Below are positions 45,575-57,795 of a stretch of DNA of 64,000 bases, piece after piece. Every line of letters starts with the position of its first letter. Position 1 is the first letter of the stretch. The stretch comes from Gordionus sp. m RMFG-2023 (lineage: Eukaryota; Nematomorpha; Gordioida; Chordodea; Parachordodidae), in the NCBI RefSeq assembly GCF_954871325.1, contig NC_088778.1, positions 17,697,666 through 17,761,665 of the forward strand, given 5' to 3'. A model generated the notes under the pieces. That model saw nothing but the letters and a program-made list of their open reading frames with translations, searched no databases and was not told where the DNA came from. The translations under genes were made by a program, and so were the position numbers.

Positions 45575-45860
45575 TTGTCACAATGAGGGGAAGGGACGGC
45601 ATTATTACTTGAACTTGTTGGTGCAGGCCAAACTTTCGAAGTAGGGTGTTGATCAAGTAAATGAGAATAAGGTGAAGATTGAGTTGTGACATTATAATTA
45701 TATAGGAATAGTTGTGTCATAATGAGGGGAAGGGACGGCATTATTACTTAAACTTGTTAGTGGAGACCAAATTTTCGAAGTAGTAGGGTGTTGATTAAGT
45801 AGAGGATAATGTGAAGAAGTTGTGACATTATAATTATAGGTAAGTTGAGGTTGGGGGCCA
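45575..45860 (-). repeat. About 140-bp tandem repeat in LINE 3
   Basis: Two copies of GTCAnAATGAGGGGAAGGGACGG and following text start at about 45577 and 45716. A third, partial copy continues to 45860. On the - strand they encode serine/proline-rich text with SNNAVPSPH repeated. Confidence 0.65.
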
Positions 45861-46706
45861 AAACTTTGAGGTAGAGGGACATATATCAACAGTAGGGTTG
45901 AGAGTTAGTTTATTATTTAAAGAACTCTCATTTCCACTGAACAATCTAGTATAATGGGAATACCAAATGTTCATTTGAGCTTTCGGATCAGTTATCAAAT
46001 TATTCCCTTGCCAGAGTTTAAATATAAGTTGTTTCCTGCCAGATGAGAAAGATTTCAATAACCTAAAGGCTTTGAAAGTATCATTTGTGTTGTATTTTTA
46101 TGCCAATCAAAAGGATCTTTTGATTTTGAGTTTTTTTTTAGAGGATTAATGTAAAGAAGAAGATCAGATGCTCTTTTGTTGTTGCATTTTTATATGGATT
46201 TTTGGATGTTGTTTGTATATGTATAATAATACTTAAATATGAGTATATATATGTTATACAATTTTTAATTATGATTGTATAAATATGAACCAATGATAAT
46301 AAATTGATATATATTTGGTTCGAATGGTTCAAGTCTTTTTTAATTTGCACTAAACAAGTTGTTGATTTCAACAGCACGATTTTCTAGGTATTTCCTTTTT
46401 CTCTTCTGAGTTTATAATTAATATTGTCTAGTATATATTTCACTCTGTTACTCTTATAATGTCCTTTCCCCATTAGATTAATTATAAGATTTTTCGATTC
46501 CATAGAAATCCAATTAGAATAACCACCTTTTTTTGGTAAGGAATTGGCCGCCGCATTGGTAATACCGCGAGTATTTTCCCATAATAGATCAATGGGTAGC
46601 GTAGAGAATGAATCACTCTGACTTAGATATCTTTCACGTATATGTTGGATGAAATTATCCTTAGTATTTTGGTCGCTAAGAGACTCAATATCTAATTTGG
46701 AGTGTC

Positions 46707-48060
46707 ATAACAGCCTATTCAGCTGGAAGGATAGATGAATATATATTATTCTAAAATCAAAGAAAATACATTAATCTTGACAATAATAAAGACTTGAGAA
46801 ACAAACAAAATATAATGGTGAATTAGCGTTCTAGAAAATGAATATACACGGCACCACTAATCGAAAACCAAATGTCTACTTCAACCTAATCTTCGGCCTC
46901 TTCCCATAATTATTGTCCTTTCATCGTATGTTTAAAGATTCGAACGATAGTCAGCTCCTTGGATTTCCTCCCTTTGCTCGCTAGTAGTTGTTGATACCCT
47001 TTTCATTGTTATTATTTATAGCACAGGTTTTGAGTCAAACCATATCCTTATCGGATCTTTGGCTTATTCGTACCCTTAGATTTCCCTCAGAATAATATCT
47101 TTCTTCGAGGGAGGTCATTCGCATGTTAGAACTCTCCTTATTTATAAAAGTAAATGATTGGCCCAAATAGTTCCCCTTGAGTTCCTATGTTTAATAAATT
47201 CATATGCCCTATCACAATCTTCCGAATTCCATTCTCCTTTACATCTGGCCCCTATGCTTCACTCTCTCTCTTCCGGTAAATCTAACCAGACTCAACTTAT
47301 GCCGCCTCAGACTTTATATTATCATCCTAGATTCCCACTTTCGGGTACTTCCAAAGATTCTATCTCAGAGTTGGCCCAACACATATTCACACTTTTATTA
47401 TCATCCGAATTATTCTCTTTAGTTGGCATCTGTTTAAATAAGTCTGACAGAATTCTGGTTCGGCGACTCAAAAATCTCCCCGCCGGAGATCATTTCTCCC
47501 CTTTTCGGCTGTTATTGTAATATGTCACCACTATCTAAATTTTACCATCGCCATATTTCGACTTCATTAACCAACTCTTTATCACTGCCACTTCTCTCCG
47601 CTTATTTGAGCTCGGATGATACGGCTTATCTAATATATGCCTCACCCGTTCAGCACAAAATGTTCTGAAACTTCCATTTATGAAGGCTGGCTCTCCAATC
47701 AACACTATTATCTTCGCCGCTCTAAACCGGGCCCATAGGTTCATTAACGTTTTAACCACAACTTAGATCGTTAGGATTCTCACTTCTTCATATTCCGCCC
47801 ACTTTGAATAGGCATCCACCATGAGTATATAGATTTTTTCAAAATCAAAGAAATCTATGTGAACCCGTTTCCATGGTTGTGTAGTCTTTGGCCATAAACA
47901 TTTATTGATCTTACGGGGTAACTGACCAGTATTACACATTTCGCAACTCTTTCATATATTTTCGATCAATTTATTCATCCCCGAAAACCACAGATATTCA
48001 CGACCCCGTTCCTTCATTTTTTTCCTATATCGATTCCCTTGTACCATTTATTCGTCCACT
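46707..48060 (-). mobile_element. Fossil Ty3-type LTR element piece (integrase region)
   Basis: The - strand of about 47535-48000 carries an integrase-core signature: PWKRVHIDF, ILMVDAYSKWAEY, NGSFRTFCAERVRHI and PYHPSSN. A region beginning TGTCATAACAGCC at about 46707 may be an end repeat but no partner was found. The block at 47158-47520 has a + strand open frame of unknown meaning. The element is broken and its full extent is unknown. Old, judging by decay. Confidence 0.55.
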
Positions 48061-48404
48061 TCCCAACTTTTTTACTATATATTTGAAGGTTTTGTCTCTA
48101 TCCCGCCATGACTTTCGCATATATGCATTCTTTAATTGATCTTTTAATGTAGCTCATTTAAGTTTCTCCCACGTTACCGTCTACCTCTAGATATTCCGAC
48201 CATCTTTCTGATTAATACCTGTTGATTCTTTTCATCCAACCTTTTTTTTGTTCTCTCCTCAAAATTTTCTCCAGCCACACAAATTCCCGGTAAATAATTT
48301 TCTTCCCCTCTCTGATATTACAAATTTACATCAAAACTGCCCCAGTAACAAACATCTTTGTAATCTGGCCGACAACATCAATCTTTATTATTTTCCTAAA
48401 AAGA

Positions 48405-48745
48405 CACAAGCGGCTTATGTATATACAATAATTCTACATCCCAAAACGAATGAGTTAGCTAAAAGAACAATACAAGAGTGATATTTTGCCGCTAGAAAAG
48501 TTATTAAGGAGCCAGAGATAGCTATGGGAGAAGTTTTGGTAGCATACAGAATGGGTAAGCACCAATCAACTGGACGTTCAACGGCAAAAATATTATTGGG
48601 GCGCAATCTAAAAACTGGATTAGATTGGTTATATCCAAATGTTAAGGGAGTGATGGAACTATCTAATATGCGGCAAAAGATAGCGCATGATGAAAACATT
48701 CAAATGAGGGAATTCAAGGTTTCACAACCTGTATGGGGTACATAA
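48405..48745 (+). mobile_element. Fossil Ty3-type integrase piece, opposite strand
   Basis: HPKTNELAKRTIQE, VLVAYRMGKHQSTGRSTAKI and LLGRNLKTGLDWLYPNV match the C-terminal half of Ty3-type integrases. It lies on the + strand, facing away from the integrase piece at 47.5-48.0 kb, so the two are separate insertions or an inverted remnant. Broken. Confidence 0.65.
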
Positions 48746-48774
48746 TGAAATCAATTCAGGTTGGAGAGAAAGAA

Positions 48775-49101
48775 TTATAAAATCCATAACTGGTAGATAT
48801 TCCTATTTGGTAGAAAGTAAACACAGAACGATATGAATCTAACTGAACGTAGTGATACTCTTTTAAAGCTGTAATTAAATCCTGAGAGTAACCTTGATAC
48901 CGTATTTTTTGATATTTCCACATTATATCTTTTTTTAATCATTTCCCATAACCTTTTTAAGGATAAAGTGCAATCCAAATTTATACAATTTAATATATAT
49001 TCTTCCTGTTCTTGATTTAATTTTTTGCATGCACGTGTACCTCCTTTGGGCAAACTATATTTTATTCCATTTTTGAGATGAGAGTATTTAATATTTGTCA
49101 C
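48775..49101 (-). pseudogene. Tc1/IS630-like transposase N-terminal HTH fragment
   Basis: Open frame with KNGIKYSLPKGGTRACKKLN, then EEYILNCINLDCTLSLKRLW and YNVEISKNTVSRLLSGFNYS. A basic stretch, a helix-turn-helix of the (L)(S)L..(L)...(I)...(Y/F)(N)(V)..(S)...(V)...(L) kind and the following linker resemble the DNA-binding half of Tc1/IS630-type transposases. The DDE catalytic half is missing. The fragment starts just after the integrase piece and may interrupt it. Confidence 0.5.
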
Positions 49102-49257
49102 TGTCTTATAGCTTACTTTAATGCGTAATTATAAGAGCTTTTGTTTCCCTGTTAATGTTTTTTCCCCTTTTGACCATATCTTCATAATTTAATTTTTTAA
49201 AACAAAAAAAAATATCTTTTTAAAATATTTACTCATTAAATAGAATGAATGACCAAA

Positions 49258-49610
49258 AAGAACCTCCATTATTTACAATGAATTAATTATTATGGCATTA
49301 TGAGCTTGCTGAAATATCTAAACCTTTTAAATTATATTTAAAATGATAGTTTATTTGGAAAACAATGTGTATGATTGTTTGCAATATATAGATTTGGTCG
49401 ATGAATTGTATTATAATAATACTATAATAAAAGTATTAATTTTTACAGCAATAAATTTTGTCTTATTTCATCTCAAAATTTAATAGATAACCCTCCCCCC
49501 CCAAAAAAAATTTTTTTTTTTATCCTACCGCCATTAGCAGCTTACCCCATACCCCCTCAAAAAAAGTAGGATGCAAACTGTTCCTACCTCTCCCGCTCAT
49601 GTAGACGCTG
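49258..49610. mobile_element. hAT MITE, second partial copy
   Basis: From CCTCCATTATTTACAATGAA to CTCATGTAGACGCTG it matches 44524-44863 closely. The right end is present and the left part and its terminus are missing, so the copy is truncated on the left. Confidence 0.75.
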
Positions 49611-49639
49611 TAAGCATCCAAGATCTTATAATTTAAAAA

Positions 49640-51215
49640 AAGTTTATCAAGCCCAGCTCAACCCTTGATAATTTGTAAAAGATATTCACAAGTCAGGTGC
49701 AAGTTAATATTAATTTTGAAGTTCCAAGCCCAGTCCTACCCATTATAATTTTGAAAATTTTTTCCCGCCTCGGAGATAGTTAAATTTTTAATATCATCAG
49801 ATGAACGGGAAATAACTGATTTACCAATTAGTCTAATATGGATTAATTTTTTATAAATTCCGTATTAAGGCAAACTGGGAAGGCCTGGGAAACCACTTAT
49901 TAGAGAATCATGACAAATAAAATAAAAATAACAGACTCTTATACTTTTTTGTAATATGATCAATTAAAATTATATATAAAAAATATGTTGTTTATTATAT
50001 AGGGTTATTGTTGTTTTTCAGATAAATTTAATGTATGTCTTGCATTTCTGAAATTATTTGTCAAAGAATTTGATAAGGGATATATATTTTTTTATGTTAA
50101 GTAAAAAAAAAATTCTGTCTATTTAAATTACAAAAATGCCATTAAACACTAATGAAACTTATATGCAAATTATTTATATATTTTTTTTAAGATATTTTTT
50201 TTATTGACATATAAATTTAGGATAATTTTTTAAAAAAAAAGTGAGGATTATTTATTATGTATTTGATAAAATTAAGAGCAAATCCTTGTTGACATTTTAA
50301 TTTTTGATAGAAAAAGCCACAAAATATATCTGGGCGGTCATCTGGAGAGGAAATAATTTATATATAATTTTATATCATTTAGGGTTGTAGATGAAAGTGA
50401 TGACGGATTAACAAAGCAGTGTACAAAACACATTACGTCCTGATAAAGATGATATGCCTATGCCTTGGGATACTGGTAAAAGAAGAACGCAAAACGATAT
50501 TTCTGTCAATGTCCGCATTGGTATCCCTGTCTAAAATAGAATCATGAACAACAATGTTAACTCAACCATAAAACGGTCGTAAGTATTGTTATAAAGGCCA
50601 CGACAGAACTACTGCATATGTTTCCATTAATAAAGTTGATGAAATTGGCCGTATAGTACATTCAAATTTGAACATTTTTCTAAATATTCAAGAAAGTTTC
50701 TCAGAGAATCGGATAAAGTAATATTTATAATAACTCCTAGTGAAGTGAATGATAGTACGGAATTGAATGCTTATATTTGTTAAAAAATAGGCGGAGGCAT
50801 AGGGATTGTGGTAGTGGTAATAGTATAATTTGGAGAACTGGGTGAAAATAAAATAAACATAGATATAAAACATAAGATAAAAAAAAACAAAATAAACTAC
50901 CAGATGAGTTCATTTCATGCGTAGTTCTTTATTGTTTTGTCTACCAGTAACTCTGGAACGGGTAGGGCGTTTGTTTAATCGTCATTATTTTCTTTGCTTA
51001 TCTTTAATAGATTCATCATGTTTTGTAGCAATGTGAGGGATTCGAGTTAGCCTAGACAAATAAAGAAATCAGGCCAAAATATAAATAAACTATTGTTGAA
51101 ACTAAACAAACATTAAAATAATGTAAACCAATAGATGGGTCAATATTAGATGCATATTTCTAGTCGTTGGAGGGCTATAATCAAAAAATTTATTTGGGGG
51201 ACTTATCAAGCCTAT
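49640..51215 (-). mobile_element. Helitron fragment, copy 1
   Basis: The whole stretch runs parallel to 61920-63500 in the same orientation (for example GAAAATTTTTTCCC, CTCTTATACTTTTT, GGGTTATTG, AACACTAATnAAACTTATA, CCATTAATAAAGTTnATGAA). It contains the same Rep remnant on the - strand at about 50290-50535. The right limit is marked by GGGGGACTTATCAAGC, seen again at 52135 and 63490. Confidence 0.7.
50290..50535 (-). pseudogene. Helitron Rep-domain remnant (copy 1)
   Basis: ADIDRNIVLRSSFTSIPRHR in one frame and DDRPDIFCGFF further on, equivalent to the better-preserved segment at 62570-62824. Frame changes separate them. Confidence 0.6.
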
Positions 51216-51455
51216 TATGATATTCTAAAGGTTTATTTTGCATGTTCATTATTAATGGCTGATATATCAATATTTGAAAAATTACAAAGAGAAAATAAGA
51301 TGGGGATAGTTTTCTAAAGTAAAAAATAATTCTTAAGTTAATTTTATAAGGTAGGATTAAAATAAAATACCATTCGGAGAGACCAATTGGCAAATTTTAA
51401 AAAAATAGGATCCTTGTGAATAGGTATAGAATAATTAAAATAATATATAAACACC

Positions 51456-52068
51456 GTAGGACCTGGCATGACACTATCGTAAAAAATGAATAAAAATCTC
51501 ATTCCCCGTCATTTTTGATGGGCTTTCTTAATAATTTGTAATATTTAGTAAATAATGTATTAATTTCCTATGTATAAACATTGGTATAAACTCAAGACTT
51601 GATCAATGGACATGGGAATATCTTTTACAAATTATTAAGGGTTGAGCTGGGCTTGATAAACTTTTTTATAATTATATGCTTCCTAATATTGCACCTCCTA
51701 CAGTTGCATTAATTTTGAAAAAAATTTCCCAAGCCTAGAGATAAATATTAATAATTTGTAATATTTAGTAAATAATGTATTACTTTTTGGTTTTAATATA
51801 GCCTCCTACAGTTGCATAGAAAATTTAAGTTATAGGATCATCTGTTTGTATAAAATAAATATATAAAATCAACATAGTAAATAATGTATTACTTTTTGGT
51901 TTTAATATGGCCTCCTACAGTTGAAGTTATAGGAATCTGTTTGTATAAAATAAATAAATAAAATCAACAAATAAAAAATAAATAAATAAATACGTACCGA
52001 TGACATTACGTAACGATAACATGACGGAGCGATGACGTAGTGAGGACATTGGAAAATTATAATATAGA
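51456..52068. repeat. Helitron end fragments and ATTTAGTAAATAATG repeats
   Basis: A + strand copy of the Helitron 3' region (GACCTGGCATGACACTATCG to ATGGGCTTTCT) is at 51460-51525. AATATTTAGTAAATAATGTA plus TTACTTTTTGGTTTTAATAT and GCCTCCTACAGTTG recur three times up to 51920. A Helitron 5' end on the - strand (TCTATATTATAATTTTCC) begins at 52068, preceded by A as expected for insertion between A and T. TGACG-rich text adjoins it. Confidence 0.55.
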
Positions 52069-52089
52069 TAATAAAAATTAAATTAAAGG

Positions 52090-52934
52090 AATTGATAAGG
52101 TTTGGCTATCATCAAAAAAAAATTTTTGGGGGACTTATCAAGCCTATTATAATATTCTAAAAGTTAAATCATAACATGATGAATGTAATGTTATTAAGAT
52201 TAAGGTTAATTAATTGTAAGGTAATTAAAAAATAAGATTAAAAAAGGGGGGAAAAAAGAAGGTATAAATTATTATATTATAAAAATTAAATTAAAGGAAT
52301 TGATAAGGTTTTGAGAAATAGTGGTTAATAGATAATAGAGATTGAAAGAAAAGAATGAGATAATAAAATTTAGTGATAAATAAATTCATTAAGGAAGGGG
52401 AAAAAAAATAAAGAAAGAGTTATTAATAAGGATTGGAGATTATAAATAGGTTAGGATAAGAATATTTAAATATTTGAATATACTTGGTTATCTTCTTAAT
52501 TATTGGTTATGAGAAAAATATGATAATAAAAAATTGTAATGTTAGTACTGACAAAAATTGTGAGTATGTTCAACATAAATATACAAGTTGAGTATCTTGT
52601 AGAGATTTCATTAATGTGTAATTGATAATATGAGATAATTGATAAGGTAATCTAAAAAATAAAGAAAGGATTAAGTGAAATAAAAAGTTTCATTCATATT
52701 TACAAAGTTGAGGGAATATTGTTTTTATCAATTCAAAGACGATTTTTGAAATTTCTCAATCCATGTTAGGTATGTGTATACCATCAATTCTCGAAATTCC
52801 ATTCATCTGTTTGTAAAAATAAATAAATAAAATCAACAAATAAAAAAAATAAAAATAAATACGTAGCGATTACATGACGTAGCGATGACATCACGTCACG
52901 ATGACGTGATGTCATCGGAAAATTATAATATAGA
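52090..52934 (-). mobile_element. Helitron 5' part, copy B1
   Basis: The - strand begins TCTATATTATAATTTTCCGA at 52934, preceded by A, and runs through CGATGACGT-type repeats and AAATAAATAAATAAAATCAA. It then passes through sequence shared with 61030-61863 (ATAAATATTTGAATATACTTG, GGATTGGAGATTA). No coding region was recognised. Confidence 0.55.
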
Positions 52935-52991
52935 TAAATTTCTTATACTTGTTTGGAAGAAATTATTTACCAGGCTTTTATATTAATGTAT

Positions 52992-54495
52992 CAGAGTTGG
53001 GCAGGTCCTCCGAAAAAAGAATCTAGATACAGATACAGATTCTTTGTTAAAAAATGAATCTTAGATACAGATACTGGTATCTTTTTCAAAATATCAAAAG
53101 ATACAAGATAAAAGATACTTGTATCTTAAATGCAAGATACTTTTAAATTATCGTTATCAATTAATAGTTTATAAATTACAGTTTTTATTATTTATTTGTG
53201 AAGAACATAACATACGCATATAACATGAATGAATATTTACAATAATTAATAAAATTATTATGATGAGTTAATTATAATAATCAGGCATTTTAATATTAGT
53301 GATAAATACCCCATTCCTAGCATAGATAGGGAAAGGAGTCTAGTATTTTTAATGGGAGTTGAAATATTAATTTGCAAAATAGTATTTAAAATAGATTCAT
53401 TATTTTATTAGATAATCAAATTTTTCAAATAATTTATCATTAGATTGCCTTCTTGGCCTACTTAACATTGTGCAAAACTAAATTATCTTTCAATTGGAGC
53501 TGACTTATATTTATAAAAAATTCTCTTAATGGAAGGATAATTTAAGCATTTATAATGTATTTCAACTTTCTTTAATATAATTTAGAACCTCCAGTTCAAT
53601 GTTATTTGTACTCAGAAAAATTTGTTTCACTAAGAAATAACTAATCATCATTTTCTTTGTTAGATGTTAAATCTATCGGTGTTATAGTTTGAACTTGTAT
53701 ATACTCTGGTTCAGGGCTTCTTTTATTAATATATTTTGAAAGTATTTGCTTTTATCATCTGACTCGATCCATTCCATGCCACCTTAGGCAGCTTTTAATA
53801 AAGGTAACAATATTGTAAACTTGAATATTTAAGATAACCTAGGCCCCTTTTAACCACACATAAATAATATACTTTAATGTTTAACAAAATTTGTGTTCAA
53901 CCATTTATTATTTTCTTTGTTTATACAGGTTTTACATCTAGCCTGTACGTTGTCTTTTTTAACTTTTATTTTTAAAAAATTTCCATATAAAATTTTAAGA
54001 TTTGGTTTTGATTCGCGGGAACTTATTTCATGATTTAAATTTTACTACCATGAGTGCTAATCTTCTACAAATTAAAAAATGTTACATAAAATTGGAATGA
54101 TATTCATCGAGTTACATTTATATATAAAATATAATCTTTATTTCGTTTTGGTGTTGTTATTTTTTTATCTATCTACCTTAATATGAGTTGTAAATTTTCC
54201 AGCTAATTTTGATTGTCATTATATAAAAAAATAAGGAAATTAATACAAGATTCTCGAAGAAAATAAGATATATACTGTTATATGTATAATTTTAAACATG
54301 AATATTAATAAGAATCTGTATCTGTATCTTTTGTCAAGAAAATAAAAATGAAAAAGATACAAGATTCTTTTCAGAATAAAGGATCTTAGATACAGATACT
54401 AGTGTCTTATTAAAAATGTCAAAAAGATACTGAGTAAAAGATACAAAAGGATCTTGTATCTTAGATACAAGTATTCCCGGTTCTACCCAACTCTG
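52992..54495 (-). mobile_element. hAT element with perfect duplication
   Basis: The ends are CAGAGTTGGGCAGGTCC and, reverse-complemented, CAGAGTTGGGTAGAACC. The 8-bp duplication TAATGTAT is perfect (52984-52991 and 54496-54503). Subterminal GATACAGATAC/GTATCTTAGATAC words fill about 150 bp of each arm. The - strand carries scattered hAT pieces: NVQARCKTCINK (BED-like CxxC, about 53950), and RPRRQSNDKLFEKFDYL (about 53430) resembling the C-terminal motif. The transposase is dead. Confidence 0.85.
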
Positions 54496-54503
54496 TAATG
54501 TAT

Positions 54504-55780
54504 ATATAAGTAATTTATTATATTTTATATAAACTAATTAAAATATATTTAATATTTGTTCCAGGCTTATATTTTTAAAAATATTAACCTCCTAAATTGT
54601 AAAAATATTTTCTGACTATATATAGACTAAGGTAACCTAGCCGAAGGCCGGGCAAAAACGGACCGAAGGCCCGCCAAAAATATAGTCTGGGGTGAAGCCC
54701 CCAGTAATTTTTAACCCCCCCTTAGGAAAATCGTGGCTACGCCTATGACTGTAATATATTCCATAACTGCCAAATACGCCCGTAAAAGTAGCATTTTACC
54801 TAATATTTTATAACCAATTTTATATAACTACTTACTTTTTATAAAGAAAACTCTTATACTTATTTGGACCTTGAAAATTTTTACAAGTTAACTTAGATAT
54901 AACAAAAATGCCTTTTACTCTCAATTATATAACATTGACCATTAACGACGATCCATATTTAACATAACCCATTTATTCAAAATTATCTTTATCCATAATA
55001 AAACAACAACAATCTTACATATAATATGTAGAAAAATATAATATAATAAATCATAATTATCCAATTCTTCATCTCCCAAAGGTCCACAGCTGACATCTTC
55101 TACCATTTATCCAATATCTCCAACTAGGGGTTTTTCCTAACAATGAAACCCCATGTGATCATCATCTCTTCTTCTTCCCCCAAGGAAAACTTAATTCCCC
55201 TGTCAGAAAATAACTGACATTTTATGTATTATATTAAATTTATTTCTTCTTTTTTTCAACAATTACAACAAAAATATTTTTAGGAAGAAGCATGGTAATT
55301 AAATTTAAAAATGAAGTTTAGTGATTTTGAACTCGGCTAATTACAAGATTAAATTTTTTAATTTTCAATTAATAAATAATTAGGGTTATAAAATAATTTA
55401 AATAATAAAAATCAATTAAGCATCAACTGTTAATGCTAAATTAATATTTAAACATTATGAGTTGTATTGATATTCCATTTTAAACAGAATTTGATTGCAA
55501 GCTAACTTAGTGAATATAATTTATATATATTAATCTAATCTAATAAATAAAATCACACTTATTTAATAAAAACTCAGATAGTCTTATTAATTTTTAAATA
55601 ATAAAATCATCAAATCTATATAATACTTAATAGAATTATAAAAGAAATCGTTCAGGGGGGCTATCAAAAAATTTATTTTTAGTTCAAGCGAATACTAAGG
55701 AGCCATTAAGAAAAAAAAATTTATTTCGCTTCAGGTGCTATTCAAATTTTTCAAAGGGCTATAGTCCCTGCGCGCCTCTC
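54504..55780. other. No gene; one G/C-rich patch
   Basis: A G/C-rich patch at 54640-54735 (AGCCGAAGGCCGGGC, GGCCCGCCAAAAATATAGTC, GGGGTGAAGCCCCCAG) contains short hairpins and looks like the end of a DNA element. A pyrimidine-rich stretch lies at 55080-55200. Nothing coding was recognised. Confidence 0.4.
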
Positions 55781-55786
55781 CTCCTA

Positions 55787-56360
55787 TTGACGTTACTGGT
55801 CAAATGTGATAGAAGTACATTTGTTTCTTGGGATGGTGAATTACCAAGAGTCGTATATACAAAATTTAAATTCTATTTGTACACTTTTACACCGAGACTA
55901 ACAATAAAACTGTGGGTTGATTTTGATCAGATCAAGAAAATGAAATATTTATTAAAGTTAAAAATATATTATCAAAAGAGCATACAATAATTCCTTGCAC
56001 ATCGATTTCTTACTGGCCAGGAGAAACTAATTGCATACTCGTGACACTTTCAACGGCGGAAAGGAATTATGTCACTATTGATGAAGAAGTTTTGGCGATA
56101 ATGTTATCAGTTTATTTGTGGAAGACATTTTATTATGGTTACAGATCATAAACCATAAAATATTTATTAGATGATAAATGAGACCTAAGCAAAATAACAG
56201 TTTCTATTAAATTACTACTGTGATATATTTTATAGATCTAAAATTATAACAAATGGGCAGACGTTTTATCCAGTTTAGAGGTAGAGGATGCAAAAACCTA
56301 TGAGTTTACAAAAAAAAATTAAGATGAAATCAGAGAATTATAAATTAATATAATAGAAGA
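55787..56360 (+). mobile_element. Fossil Ty3-type pol piece (RNase H region)
   Basis: Text such as HRFLTGQEKLIAYSLL, STAERNYVTIDEEVLAIMLS and VYLWKTFYYG follows the order of a Ty3-type reverse transcriptase/RNase H junction. A degraded D(V)LS(S)L motif marks the end of RNase H. Broken and incomplete, with no end repeats recognised. Old. Confidence 0.6.
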
Positions 56361-57795
56361 CCTATCTTTCACTCGCGGTAAAGTCGTGAGTGAGTCAAGC
56401 AGTAATACGAATCTTAAAGAAATTATTTTATTAATTAAAAACTATTGTAATATTGAAAATATTAATAATTATCCGGAGATTATAAAAAAATTTATTTTAA
56501 TTAAAGATAATATTTCGTTAGACGTATTATTATTTTATAATTGTAATATTAAGATGAATACTTTAAACAAAAAATGCCTTATTCAAATTAAAAGAATGAT
56601 TACGATATTACTTAATTTCAAATTATAGACGACTATGTAAATGAGGATATTTCGAAGATAAGGGAAGATATATATTTGAGATTTTATGGAAGTAATTGAC
56701 TTTTTAATTTTATGGAAGAAATCTTTTTTTATTTTTAACTTTAATTTTTCATAGTTTTTACTATAATCTTTTTATAATGTTAAATTAATATATTTTTACT
56801 TTATAAGTTATTATTTTATATTTGATGGAGACGAATAAAGAAAATCATAAATTATGTTATAACATTTTGGTTTCAACTTTATTATTCTATCTTTCATCTT
56901 TTTTAATATTTAGATTTAACTCTTTTTTTTTTATCTTCTACAATGGTGTTCAAACTTTCAATTTTACATTGGGCAGAAGAGCGAAAACAAAGTTGGACCA
57001 GGTTCTCCTAAGTATTCAGTCTAATAATGAAAATCAATGGTTACAGAGGAACAAGGAGTGGTGTAAAACTGCATTCTAATGCTAAAATTTCAAAAATAAA
57101 AAAGTTAGAAAAATATTTAGAGAAATGTAATTAAAATTTAAAAGACGTATTTTTTTTAAAAAAATAAGAAAATTTATCGTTTAAAACAAAATTTACTTTG
57201 GGAAAGATATTTAGAGTTGTTTAAATCAATTTTTAAAGACTTATGTTGAAAAGGAAGAAATTATTTTGCGGTAGCTCAGTTAGATTTCAGGTAGCATTAA
57301 AGAAGTTTGTGTTATAATTATTTAAAGGCGATAATTTATAAAATTTATAACAAAAATTACTGGTAAACTTAGAAACCAACTTAATCTAATTGAGACTATA
57401 AGATATTCTAGATTTTAGAATTATTATAAGTTATTAAATAATTGATCACTACAGATATGACAAATAAAAAGGTATATAAATTGTGGAGATTAAATTAATT
57501 TATTTATAAAAATATAATACAATTTAAAATATGCGAAGATTAAGATTAAAGACTGAAAATAGTTTGGTTAAAAGATACTATAATTTTAAAGATACGGAGA
57601 ATAAGATAAGAAAACTAAGATGAATATGCAATTATTAATACGGGAGACCGGGGTTATTTTTATCTATAAAAATAAGTGTTATAAAAAAATAGAATAAGGA
57701 AATTTTTTAAAATATTTAAAAGTATGGTAAACAATTGAATTTATATAATTTAAATTGCTATACAAATATAAATTTAGAAGAATTAAATAAATTTC
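56361..57795 (+). other. Open frames of unknown origin after the pol piece
   Basis: Two + strand frames (56386-56628 and 56822-57079) have no recognised domain. They might be further remains of the neighbouring LTR element or unrelated. The rest is A/T-rich and featureless. Confidence 0.3.

Larger units (their letters stand above)
43355..46720 (-). mobile_element. LINE 3, decayed, with a hAT MITE inside
   Basis: On the - strand from 5': a linker region (46710-46390) reading SDQNTKDNFIQHIRERYLSQ and LPIDLLWENTRGITNAAANS. Next come a pre-polymerase block (46058-45834), a tandem repeat (about 45575-45860), reverse transcriptase (45390-44060, split by a MITE) and a C-terminal part (43615-43355) with IEVVGHILRHSSNNLIHQAL. 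Not the same family as the other LINEs here. The 5' end is truncated near 46720. Confidence 0.65.

Noticed and set aside
45388-45889. Serine/proline-rich repeat protein
   Set aside because: It is a tandem duplication inside decayed LINE 3 and carries no separate gene signals.
54640-54735. Structured RNA gene in the G/C-rich patch
   Set aside because: Short hairpins exist, but words like GAAGGCCGGGC recur as in transposon ends; no tRNA or snRNA signature was found.
56386-57079. Host gene encoding the two + strand frames
   Set aside because: No splice-compatible joining, no recognised domain, and extreme N/I/K bias; kept only as unknown.
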